Position numbers and translations under genes: made by a program. Source: Cognatundibacterium squillarum (GTDB lineage Bacteria; Pseudomonadota; Gammaproteobacteria; Burkholderiales; Burkholderiaceae_D). From it: a stretch of 64,000 nt of DNA. The notes beneath the pieces are model-generated. The model was not told where the DNA came from. It searched no databases and worked only from the letters and a program-made list of their open reading frames with translations. The DNA lies in contig NZ_BMYU01000004.1 in assembly GCF_014652435.1 (NCBI RefSeq), positions 1 through 64,000 on the forward strand, in the 5' to 3' direction. Positions 55,963 to 64,000 of this stretch are shown here, one piece after another. Position 1 is the first letter of the stretch. Each line of letters opens with the position of its first letter.

Positions 55963-58900
55963 ATGGATAAAATCGCTATGAAGAAGTCTGTTTATCTGCT
56001 GTCTTTCTCTCTGGTTACGCAAATGGTACACAGCAATGTGGCATTCGCTGCGGCACCACTCACGATTCCGCAGGCTCCGCTGTCTACTGCTGCGATTAGT
56101 CAGGTGAAACCAAACCTGATGTTTATTCTTGATTCGTCCGGCAGTATGGGGGAGAAGTATTTACCAGACTGGGCAGGCTGGGTTTACTGTGCATATCAGC
56201 TGGACGGATACATGTACTTCGGTCAGGATTGCCGCCAGCTTCCTCCTTATTTCAGCGGCGACTTTAACGCGGTTTACTACAACCCTGAGATCCGCTATCA
56301 GCCTCCCGTTGACGGCGCAGGTAACGAATATCCATCAATCACCACTTATACCCGCGTCAGGCAAAACGCTTTTGATCCGGACTCACCTTTTGTGAATCTG
56401 CTAACCGATCTGGACGATTTTGTCTGGTGCAATGACAATAATCCCAGTGACTGTCTGCGGAATAATAATTTCCTGCTGCCTTCTACCATTGGCGGAAAAC
56501 GTTATGCGACACAAAATCCGGTAAAGGCAACCGGCACATCAAAATTTGTATCCGGCACACCTGCCAGTCCTGTTGTCAGCGCTGCATCCGCTGTCGGCCC
56601 CTACTATTACCGCATCAATCCGGGTGAATACTGTACGGATGATGCACTGACTGACTGCATACTTGCCAGCGGTCCCAGCGCTGCTTACCCTTATCCTGCC
56701 CGTGTCCGCTGGTGTGACTCTGAAACCAATGCAAAAACGGCGATTCCTCCGGTCGGTGCTTGTCGTGCCACACAATCTGCAACCTACTACAACGTTCGCT
56801 ACCTGACAGGACAGTTTAACAGCGGGGCCCCGGCTGCTACCGCCAGCGCGGCAAGCGTCAGTATTCCGCTTGCCCTTGATAACTGCAGCCGCAGCGATCA
56901 GACCGGCGTTGAACGAATTGAGGTGGACGGAGTCGGAAATATTCTGAAAACAGCAACCAAGCTGAGTAAAAGCTCTGCCAACCTGATCAATGACATTATC
57001 AAAGCTGGCGCCAGCGCAGGTTACAGCTTTAGTAAAGACGGGGCTGGGGATCTGGTGATTACAGCACCGCTGACACTCACGCGCGACGCCAGCGTTAAAC
57101 TGGTGAAATCCGCGGCATCCACAGGAAGCTGCAGCATCACTCCTGACCAGGCAGTACTGAGTGGCTACCGCGCAGCACGCGGGGCCATTCCCGCCGGAAG
57201 CTACGGAAGTTTCACGCGCACCGATATCGTTCCGGGAAAGACTTTTACCCGCTACCCGGGACGGTCAGACTGTGTCAGCAGTGCAACCAGCTGTAACTAC
57301 ACGGAAGAAATGACCAATTTCGCTAACTGGTTCACTTATTACCAGTCACGCATGCAAACCATGAAAACCGTGGTAAGCCGCAGCTTTAAACCGATTGATA
57401 ACCGCTTCCGTGTTGGATTTATTGATATCTACGGACAAAATTATCTGACACCGAAAGTGTTTAACAGCGGCACCGGCAGCCAGAAAGAAGCCTGGTATGC
57501 GCAATTGTTCGGCGTCAAACCCGGTGGCGCAACGCCTTTGCGTTCTGCTCTGGCGCGGGTGGGGAAAATTTTCGCAGGGAAAGGGCCGGCTGGCACCAGT
57601 GATCCGGTCGAATATTCCTGCCAGCAAAATTTTGCGCTGCTAACAACGGATGGTTTCTGGAATACAGATACTGAATCCGATGTTCAGAATATCAATGGTG
57701 GACAAATCGGCAATCAGGACGGTGGTACGACTGCCAGACCCAAATTTGAAGGCCCCGTCGCGAGCTCAAACTCACTTGCCGACGTCGCTAAGTATTACTA
57801 CGAAACCGATATCCGGAACAGCAGCTTCAATAACTGCACCGGCGCACTGGGCAATGATGTCTGCACGAATAATGTATTTACGTCAGCCAAAGATCCGAAC
57901 AATAAACAGCATATGACCACCTACACGCTTGGCCTTGGTGTGGATGGTGAGCTGCGCTATCGTCCGGATTATGCCAGCGCCAGCACCGGTGATTTTGCGA
58001 AGATCAAAAATGGTTTAATGAACTGGCCGGAACCTGTCAGCAATACGAATTCAGCCGTTGATGATCTGTGGCACGCTGCGGTCAACGGTGGCGGCAGCTA
58101 CTTCAGCGCCAAGGACCCTGCTCAGCTCACACGATCGCTGACCGCATCGCTGAACGAAATCTCTGCGAAAACAGCCAGCGGTGGCGGGGCCGGTACCAGC
58201 AGTCTGAATCCGATCGGCGGCAACAACTATGCTTACATTTCCAGCTATACCTCCGTGAAATGGCAGGGCAATATAGAACGCAGAACCATCGATACGCTGA
58301 CTGGCCAGATCAGTAAAGCCGCGGGACGCTGTGTTGAAAACGTAGTACCGGGCAACTGCCCGTTACCCGGTGCTGTACAGCAATTTGTGGAAAATGACAG
58401 CATCATCTATCGTTGCGTAACCCCGGGTCTGCCGGATGTGGAATTACCGGTAGCATGTAACGGCAGCATGAACAACAAAGTACGTGCCGACAGCGATACA
58501 CGGACAATTTATATTGCCGGCGCGGCGAATACGCTGCTGCCGTTCACCGCATCAGGCTTGCAGACTGCAGGCAAAAACAGCAGTTTCTTCACCGCTGCGA
58601 ATCTGAGTCAGTACGGAAATCTTGACCCGGTCACACAGCAACCGGCGGTTACCCTGACAAATCTGGTGGACTATCTGCGCGGGCAATCGCAATATGAAGA
58701 CAGGCAGTCGAATCCGCCGCTGAACCGGTTGTTCCGCGCAAGGGAAGCGGTACTCGGCGACATTACCGAATCTCAGCTGGCCTACGTCGGCAAACCGACG
58801 TTCAGCTATGTTGATGCCGGCTACGATGCTTTTAAAACAGCAAATGCCAGCCGCACACCGATGATTTATGTTGGTGCTAACGATGCCATGCTGCATGCGT

Positions 58901-60165
58901 TTGACGCTGATTCGCTGGAAGAAAAATGGGCCTTTATTCCGAGTGCCGTGCTCGGTAATCTGTGGAAACTGGCTGACATCAATTACGCCGGCAATCACCA
59001 GAATTTTGTTAACGGTTCTCCGGTGATTGCGGATGTCTATGACGGTACGAACTGGAAAACCATTCTGGTGGCAGGTCTGAACGGTGGCGGACGTGGTTAC
59101 TTTGCAATGGATATCACCAATCCGCTGGCGCCATCCTTGCTGTGGGAATTCGGTCCATCCAATGACAGTGATGTCGGCTACAGTTTTTCACCACCTGTGG
59201 TGACAAAAACAAGCGCCGGACAATGGGTCGTGTTACTGAGTTCCGGCTACAACAATGGCAATCCCGGCTCTGGTCTCGGCTGTGTGATTGCGCTGAATGC
59301 GAACAGCGGCGCAGTCAGTAAAAAGATCTGCAATACCTCAGGCAGCGCAGTCGCGCCGAGTGGCCTTGGCCAGCTGGCAGCCTGGGCTGACAGCCCGCAA
59401 ACCAATAACGTCACCGAACTGGTCTATGCCGGTGACCTGAACGGTGATGTCTGGAAATTTAATCTGACCACGGAAGCCGTCAGCCGGCTTGCCACGCTGA
59501 AAGATAACAACGGCAATCGTCAGCCGGTGACGACCGAGCCGGCACTGGGTAATGTCAAAAATACGAAAGTGATTTTTGTCGGTACTGGTAAATATCTGGA
59601 ACTGGCAGATATCAGCAACCGTTCGGCGCAATCCCTGTATGCACTGAAGGATGATCCTGCGCTGGACAGTCCTGCCGGTGTCAGTGCCCGTAGCAAGCTG
59701 GTTCAGAAAACCATTTCGCAGTCCGGCGGCACCCGCAGTATTAACAACAGCAATGTGGATTACAGCGCCGATCTGGGCTGGTATCTGGACTGGCCGGACA
59801 GTGGTGAACGCATTACTTTATCGCCTAAACTCGATATGGGAACACTGATTGTGCCGAGTAACGTTCCTTCGGACCAAGCCTGTTCTCCGGGTGGTTATGG
59901 CTGGCTGAATCTGCTGGACTACGCCAATGGCAATAACAAGTTCAACACTTCCGGCGGTGTGATGGCAGGAAAGATGTATTCCAGCCAGATTGTCGGCTAC
60001 AACGTGGTCTACACCAAAAACGGCAAACGTGTTATTTCGATTATTAAGGAAAATGATCCGAATCCGGAAAAAGCCAGTGAAGATGATGCCGGTACGCAGC
60101 GCTTCATCGGCAAACGCATCGTCTGGCGCGAGCTGGTGCCGGATCTGGTGATGCCGAAGCCGTAA
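55963..60165 (+). CDS. pilY1: PilY1-type pilus tip adhesin / assembly protein
   Basis: A 1400-residue exported protein with a signal peptide after a short leader (MKKSVYLLSFSLVTQMVHSN region); starts at 55963 or 55978 are both possible. A von Willebrand A-like domain opens with MFILDSSGSMGEKY (MIDAS, residues about 53-66). From about residue 950 the PilY1 beta-propeller contains GANDAMLHAFDADSLEEKWAF and a calcium-binding loop GDLNGDVWKF near residues 1157-1166. PilY1 sits at the pilus tip and controls retraction, adhesion and mechanosensing. It is the last gene of the operon and is followed by a terminator. Confidence 0.93.
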   Translation: MDKIAMKKSVYLLSFSLVTQMVHSNVAFAAAPLTIPQAPLSTAAISQVKPNLMFILDSSGSMGEKYLPDWAGWVYCAYQLDGYMYFGQDCRQLPPYFSGDFNAVYYNPEIRYQPPVDGAGNEYPSITTYTRVRQNAFDPDSPFVNLLTDLDDFVWCNDNNPSDCLRNNNFLLPSTIGGKRYATQNPVKATGTSKFVSGTPASPVVSAASAVGPYYYRINPGEYCTDDALTDCILASGPSAAYPYPARVRWCDSETNAKTAIPPVGACRATQSATYYNVRYLTGQFNSGAPAATASAASVSIPLALDNCSRSDQTGVERIEVDGVGNILKTATKLSKSSANLINDIIKAGASAGYSFSKDGAGDLVITAPLTLTRDASVKLVKSAASTGSCSITPDQAVLSGYRAARGAIPAGSYGSFTRTDIVPGKTFTRYPGRSDCVSSATSCNYTEEMTNFANWFTYYQSRMQTMKTVVSRSFKPIDNRFRVGFIDIYGQNYLTPKVFNSGTGSQKEAWYAQLFGVKPGGATPLRSALARVGKIFAGKGPAGTSDPVEYSCQQNFALLTTDGFWNTDTESDVQNINGGQIGNQDGGTTARPKFEGPVASSNSLADVAKYYYETDIRNSSFNNCTGALGNDVCTNNVFTSAKDPNNKQHMTTYTLGLGVDGELRYRPDYASASTGDFAKIKNGLMNWPEPVSNTNSAVDDLWHAAVNGGGSYFSAKDPAQLTRSLTASLNEISAKTASGGGAGTSSLNPIGGNNYAYISSYTSVKWQGNIERRTIDTLTGQISKAAGRCVENVVPGNCPLPGAVQQFVENDSIIYRCVTPGLPDVELPVACNGSMNNKVRADSDTRTIYIAGAANTLLPFTASGLQTAGKNSSFFTAANLSQYGNLDPVTQQPAVTLTNLVDYLRGQSQYEDRQSNPPLNRLFRAREAVLGDITESQLAYVGKPTFSYVDAGYDAFKTANASRTPMIYVGANDAMLHAFDADSLEEKWAFIPSAVLGNLWKLADINYAGNHQNFVNGSPVIADVYDGTNWKTILVAGLNGGGRGYFAMDITNPLAPSLLWEFGPSNDSDVGYSFSPPVVTKTSAGQWVVLLSSGYNNGNPGSGLGCVIALNANSGAVSKKICNTSGSAVAPSGLGQLAAWADSPQTNNVTELVYAGDLNGDVWKFNLTTEAVSRLATLKDNNGNRQPVTTEPALGNVKNTKVIFVGTGKYLELADISNRSAQSLYALKDDPALDSPAGVSARSKLVQKTISQSGGTRSINNSNVDYSADLGWYLDWPDSGERITLSPKLDMGTLIVPSNVPSDQACSPGGYGWLNLLDYANGNNKFNTSGGVMAGKMYSSQIVGYNVVYTKNGKRVISIIKENDPNPEKASEDDAGTQRFIGKRIVWRELVPDLVMPKP

Positions 60166-60191
60166 TACACTGACGTTGCAGCATCAGCGAA

Positions 60192-60228
60192 AATGCCCCG
60201 GATGGCATGTCCGGGGCGTTTTGTTTTA
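60192..60228 (+). terminator. Rho-independent terminator of the minor-pilin operon
   Basis: GCCCCGGA (60195-60202) pairs with TCCGGGGC (60210-60217), followed by GTTTTGTTTT. It lies 30 bp after the pilY1 stop. Confidence 0.85.
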
Positions 60229-60309
60229 GCGGTTTCAGTCGCTGTCTGATGCTGCGCTGACGTTGTGCCGACTCAGAGGCCGCCCCGCAACGCAAAACCG
60301 GCTGAAAAT

Positions 60310-60400
60310 GCCTCAAATGCGGTGTTCAGCACAGCGATCCGGCGGTCGTCGGCAGAAACTCCGGCTCTCCGGAAATGGCGAATGCGGAGTTCTGCACAAT
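60310..60400. repeat. Dispersed 91-bp intergenic repeat, copy B
   Basis: This is the second copy of the block at 12611-12701, gap-free, with 75 of 91 positions identical. It ends 3 bp before the left terminal inverted repeat of the MITE-like element at 60404. It has GCCTCAAATGCGG and CTGCACAAT at its ends and no coding potential that I trust. Confidence 0.8.
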
Positions 60401-60403
60401 ACC

Positions 60404-60751
60404 AGAACTCATTTCATCAATAGCCACGAGTGCGAACGCGAGGTGCCGGGAGGCAGTGTGCGGCGTCGTTGCGCAGCACAGGCTGGTGCCTGTGCAAGCG
60501 ACGCAACAAAGCAATGCGCCCGGCACCTCCGTTCCCGCAGGGTTTGCCTCATAGCGCACGCTGGACAGCGTTGGACGCGTTGTGAATAGCACCGCTATTC
60601 ACTACCTTGTCCCCTTGCAGGGCGCATGTGCGCTGGTAAGCGCACATCGTTACGCAGGCATGCAGCTTTGCTGCATGAATTCCCTGCTACACCCTTGCCA
60701 GCCTGCGCTATGAGACAAACGCATCTCGCGGGTATTTATGAAATGAGTTCT
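60404..60751. mobile_element. 348-bp MITE-like element with 27-bp terminal inverted repeats
   Basis: The left end (60404-60430) and right end (60725-60751) are inverted copies matching at 24 of 27 positions; the outermost 14, AGAACTCATTTCAT, are perfect. There is no transposase, so it is a non-autonomous element. Internally AGGTGCCGGG (60441-60450) pairs with CCCGGCACCT (60519-60528), enclosing an 8-bp stem with TGGT loop (60476-60495). A second inverted pair, TTTGCCTCATAGCGCA (60541-60556) and its near-complement (60703-60718), lies further in. No clear target-site duplication is seen (TACC left, AACC right). It fills the gap between pilY1 and the GH31 gene. Confidence 0.75.
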
Positions 60752-60762
60752 AACCATCAGGC

Positions 60763-63700
60763 TCAGTCTTTACGCTGTGCGCTGTCGCCTTCATAGCCCG
60801 TCAGCATCGCATTTGCCCAGTTAGCGCAGGCGCTGGCAGCCGCCTTATCGCTGCTGACTGTGCGCAACTCCAGCTCGCGCACACCACGCACGTCCAGTTC
60901 CGGTTTCACCACGGCCGGTGCTTTGATCAGACCGCTGCTGAACAACAGGCGACCGTCACCGAGAATACGGAATTGCACGCCGCTGTGCGCACTGCAACGG
61001 TCATCAATGCCGACGTCGGCACGGAACCATTGCCAGTTGCCGTTCAGCGTATAACGCTGGCTGCTGTTACCAGTCACCTGTAAGCCCTGACGGAACTGCA
61101 AGCCATTCATACTGATCTGCGGAACCGGCAATACTTTGCCACCGCTGACAGGTAAGGTATTCAGCGCAAGTTGCTGCGCCGGTTTTTGCGGTGCAGCTGC
61201 CTCCAGTACCGCAAACTCAGAAATCGTCACCGGTGCCACGGTTTTCGGAATCTGCGTATTCACTGCTTTTGCCTGATCGGCATTGCCGGCGGCATTCAGT
61301 ATCATCGGGTCTGCTGCGACACCATCGTCATTCTGATCATGTGTGCTCAGAATACGCATGCGCAGTAAGCGGCCCGCCACTGGTGCAAAACTGACTTGCT
61401 GTTTCTCTTTTTGTTTTTTCAGTTGTCCGCTGAACACTGGCTTACCCCACTCACCATTGCTGTCACCGACATAAATTTCGATTGCTTTCGGCTGGCCGTA
61501 TTCCCAGTGCTGATCAGTGCGTCCTGTAATTTCTATGCCTTTCACCATGCGACGTTCACCCAGCGCCAGCGTGAATTCGTGCGCACCGGTTTTCTGTGCC
61601 TGATCACGCACGGTGCGGAACCAGGTTTCCGGCTTGCCATCGAAGGCGTTTTCCAGCGGATGCCCCGGCTCCTCTGCCGGACGGCTGACTACCAGCAATG
61701 CATCCGATGGAATGCTTTCGCCAAGTGCCGGTGCTGCCGGATAATCTGCTGTCGGAGTCTGCTGCGTACCGGCGGCAATATCCAGTGTAAATTCCTGTGG
61801 CTGACGGATATCCAGCGCCGCCGTCTGCACATGCACCGTACCGTAACGCTCATCCGCTGCATACCACCAGCCGGTCTGACCTGCCTGTGCCTGCGCCGGA
61901 TCTAACTGCGCCAGCACTTTGCCATTTTGTGTAACTTGCTGCGGCAACGCACGGGTGTGTACCAGCAGGCTGACAGCACGCTGCGTTTCCTGCCCCTGAT
62001 AACTGCCATTCACCGCACCGACCTGAATCTGCACTTTGCCTGCACCCTGCGGCGGTGCATCAACACGAATCTGCTGATGACTGAACGCGCCTTTTTCAAA
62101 CTGACGGGTTTCGCCGTCATCTTCATACAAATCGAACTGCGAACTGCCTTTCGGATAAATATCCAGTGTCAGCCGGTCTTTCGGTTTTTGTCCGTCATAC
62201 AGTGATTCCGGATACATCGGCAGAATCGCACCGGCACGCACCATCACCGGCAAACGTTCCAGCGTCACCTGCTGATCAATCACACGTCCCGCCGCTCCCG
62301 CCTGCACCACGCGGCCATCCCAGTAATCAATCCATTCGCCCTGCGGCAGATAGATATCGCGCCGCCAGCCACGGCTGGCCGCCTGACTCTTGTACACCGG
62401 TGCCACCAGCAGATCACGGCCTAAGAAAAACTGATAGCGGTAGCGTTCATCCATAGCATGCGCGTCCTGCGGATGATCCCACATCAGACCGCGCACCAGC
62501 GGCGCGCCGGTTTGCTGCGCCTCGCGTGCCAGCGTGTACATATACGGCATTAAGCGCATCTTCAGTTTCAGATACCGGCGGTTTATGCTGCGGTAAGGCT
62601 CATCAAACCACCACGGATGTTTGCGCTCTGCTTTGGACCAGCCTGACATGCCCATCAGCACCGGCGTAAAAGTTTTCCATTGCAGATCGCGGGTGTAGGT
62701 TTCCGGACTGCCGCCGAAAATGCCATCCACATCGCCGGTGGCATAAGCCTGTCCGGACAAGCCGGAGCCGATCAGGGTAGGAATATGCCAGCGTATGTAA
62801 TCCCAGCTGCCGGACTGATCACCGGTCCATGTGACTGCGTATCGCTGCACACCAGCCCAGCCCATCACGGTCCACACAAACGGACGACTATCGGAAGCTG
62901 ACAAAATACCGTTGGCAGCGGCATGATTCGCATCCATCGCAAACTGATAGCCTTTACCGGTCCACGCCACATCCAGCTTTTGCGCGCGTGTTCCTGCGGT
63001 ACCGACTTCCCACTGAATTTTGTCGACACCGTTTTCTGTCCACAGGCCGGTACGGAAGCCATATTGTTTCAGCCCCTTCACGGTTTCCGGTAATCCGGTA
63101 TAGCCGCAGCCATAGCCGTCATTCGGCAAAATCCAGCCGCCCGGCATATCGTGTTTGCGGTATTGCGCCGCGACCGACTGCACCACATCCGGCGTGGTGC
63201 CGGTCGGGCCATCGCTCCAGCCAGCAGGAACCGTACCCGGTTTTTTGCGGTTATCGCCATCGTTATAACAATCGGCATCGCCGTACTCCAGCGCCCAGCG
63301 CGGCAGCAAAGGCACACGGCCGGTCAGCGCAGTGTACTGGCGCAGCGCATCGTGCAAACCGCCGACCATGTAATACGCATCAAATCCGCGCTCCTGATGG
63401 CTGGCAGTCAGATAGTTCTGCTGACGGAAATCATAGACACCCGGTGCAAAGGTATTGCGCAACACAGCGTAGCCCTGCGAACTGATAAACACCGGCGCAG
63501 GATTCGGACGGTCACCCTCCTCCCAGCCGCCGGAATACGAAATATCGAGCTGCTTGCCCTGAAATGCAAACTGACCATTCTGCTGACCACCGCCCCAGAA
63601 TGCTTCACCGGCTTTCGATGACAAGGTCTGATAACTTTGCTTCTCCCCCAGATCCAGCGGCTGGAGTTCTTCCCAGATGCGCTGCTGATTACCGGCCTGA

Positions 63701-64000
63701 TACAGCGCCAGCTTCAATGGCTTTTTATAAATGCGCAGCGCGAAACGCGGGCTTTCCCACAACAGGTATTCGCCCTGATCGCGCAACGCGACAGATTCGG
63801 ATCCTGCTGGCTGCGGCAACACAATCGGTGTCGTCTGGGTTTTCACCTGCTTCCAGTCGCCCTTCCACGCAGCTTCCACACGGAAAACGCTTTCCTGAAT
63901 CAGGCTGATACGTAACTGGTGTCCCTGATCAGTTTGCAGGGTCAGCACACGGTTTGCCTGCGCCGGTGCGGCTTGCCAGCTTTGCAGACTGCCAATTGCC
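60763..64000 (-). CDS. Multidomain exported GH31 glycosidase with carbohydrate-binding domains (5' end outside the window)
   Basis: The frame is open through the right edge; residues before 63948 (SLQSWQAAPAQANRV) look like the end of a signal peptide, so only the start is missing. At least 1078 residues are visible. A GH31 TIM barrel carries KLDVAWTGKGY (aspartate codon 62971-62973, candidate nucleophile) and WTGDQSGSW (62818-62820, candidate acid/base). This is not the WxDMNE form but the variant of a distinct GH31 subgroup. A C-terminal F5/8-type discoidin/CBM32 domain (DALLVVSRPAEEPGHPLENA to about the DGVAADPMI stretch) and an NPCBM-like domain at the end follow. It probably attacks a branched or alpha-1,6/alpha-1,3 glucan outside the cytoplasm; the exact substrate is unknown. 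Confidence 0.88.
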   Translation of the reverse strand, partial: AIGSLQSWQAAPAQANRVLTLQTDQGHQLRISLIQESVFRVEAAWKGDWKQVKTQTTPIVLPQPAGSESVALRDQGEYLLWESPRFALRIYKKPLKLALYQAGNQQRIWEELQPLDLGEKQSYQTLSSKAGEAFWGGGQQNGQFAFQGKQLDISYSGGWEEGDRPNPAPVFISSQGYAVLRNTFAPGVYDFRQQNYLTASHQERGFDAYYMVGGLHDALRQYTALTGRVPLLPRWALEYGDADCYNDGDNRKKPGTVPAGWSDGPTGTTPDVVQSVAAQYRKHDMPGGWILPNDGYGCGYTGLPETVKGLKQYGFRTGLWTENGVDKIQWEVGTAGTRAQKLDVAWTGKGYQFAMDANHAAANGILSASDSRPFVWTVMGWAGVQRYAVTWTGDQSGSWDYIRWHIPTLIGSGLSGQAYATGDVDGIFGGSPETYTRDLQWKTFTPVLMGMSGWSKAERKHPWWFDEPYRSINRRYLKLKMRLMPYMYTLAREAQQTGAPLVRGLMWDHPQDAHAMDERYRYQFFLGRDLLVAPVYKSQAASRGWRRDIYLPQGEWIDYWDGRVVQAGAAGRVIDQQVTLERLPVMVRAGAILPMYPESLYDGQKPKDRLTLDIYPKGSSQFDLYEDDGETRQFEKGAFSHQQIRVDAPPQGAGKVQIQVGAVNGSYQGQETQRAVSLLVHTRALPQQVTQNGKVLAQLDPAQAQAGQTGWWYAADERYGTVHVQTAALDIRQPQEFTLDIAAGTQQTPTADYPAAPALGESIPSDALLVVSRPAEEPGHPLENAFDGKPETWFRTVRDQAQKTGAHEFTLALGERRMVKGIEITGRTDQHWEYGQPKAIEIYVGDSNGEWGKPVFSGQLKKQKEKQQVSFAPVAGRLLRMRILSTHDQNDDGVAADPMILNAAGNADQAKAVNTQIPKTVAPVTISEFAVLEAAAPQKPAQQLALNTLPVSGGKVLPVPQISMNGLQFRQGLQVTGNSSQRYTLNGNWQWFRADVGIDDRCSAHSGVQFRILGDGRLLFSSGLIKAPAVVKPELDVRGVRELELRTVSSDKAAASACANWANAMLTGYEGDSAQRKD

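Noticed and set aside
60326-60592. 88-codon minus-strand frame spanning the 91-bp repeat and the MITE
   Set aside because: It crosses the boundary of two repeats and shares only repeat-derived peptides with the frame at 12519-12776; it reflects repeat sequence, not a gene.
60401-60755. Target-site duplication of the MITE
   Set aside because: TACC on the left and AACC on the right are suggestive, but they are not exact or symmetrically placed, so I do not claim a duplication.
1-64000. CRISPR arrays, tRNA or rRNA genes, prophage
   Set aside because: No regularly spaced repeats, no cloverleaf-like intergenic stretch and no phage structural genes were seen on reading both strands; short tRNAs could still be missed by eye.

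Overview
The window looks like a chromosomal segment of a betaproteobacterium of the order Burkholderiales, most likely Oxalobacteraceae (Undibacterium/Herminiimonas-like). This is an inference from gene order (miaB-phoH-ybeY-corC-lnt; pgk-pyk-fba-purC-purE-purK-sua5; recA-recX near sucC-sucD), from the glucokinase/RpiR fusion typical of Burkholderiales, and from moderate GC. No database search was possible. There is no rRNA, tRNA, CRISPR array or complete transposon, but there is one MITE-like element and one dispersed 91-bp intergenic repeat present twice.

Layout. (1) 1-105: tail of an ExbD-like gene. (2) 211-11712, minus strand: an alpha-glucan/maltodextrin utilisation locus. A TonB-dependent receptor imports oligosaccharides through the outer membrane, an MFS sugar transporter crosses the inner membrane, exported GH13 amylase and GH31 alpha-glucosidase cut the polymer, and a glucokinase-RpiR fusion phosphorylates glucose and probably regulates. 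Two unknown genes follow. A second, multidomain GH31 enzyme enters from the right edge (60763-64000). (3) 12868-19648: housekeeping operon miaB-phoH-ybeY-[KirBac K+ channel]-corC-lnt. (4) 19811-31934: flavin reductase and SemiSWEET, then Sua5, purKEC, fba, pyk, pgk, azlCD, and a short plus-strand group with a zinc-finger protein and a YheT hydrolase.

(5) 31941-40213, minus strand: a very tightly packed nine-gene unit behind a consensus-like sigma-54 promoter. It encodes a small unknown protein, a TPR/SPINDLY-type O-GlcNAc-transferase-like enzyme, a DegT/DnrJ aminotransferase, two KAS III-like enzymes flanking a dedicated acyl carrier protein, a ketoreductase-like SDR, a hexapeptide acyltransferase and a lone Rieske oxygenase. 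I read it as a pathway that makes a short-chain (probably 3-hydroxyacyl) N-acylated amino sugar and attaches it to surface protein. This is the best candidate for an undescribed system in the window.

(6) 40334-48179: BepA-like M48 protease, moaC, a pilin glycosyltransferase/TfpX pair, three tandem type IV pilins (the first with its own sigma-54 promoter; terminators separate the genes), and an FHA/PP2C pair. (7) 48414-52649: sucD, sucC, recX and recA (with a LexA box). (8) 52911-60165, plus strand: minor pilin operon pilE-fimT-pilV-pilW-pilX-pilY1, closed by a terminator and followed by the repeat and the MITE. Surface biology (pili, their glycosylation, glucan uptake) dominates the accessory content.
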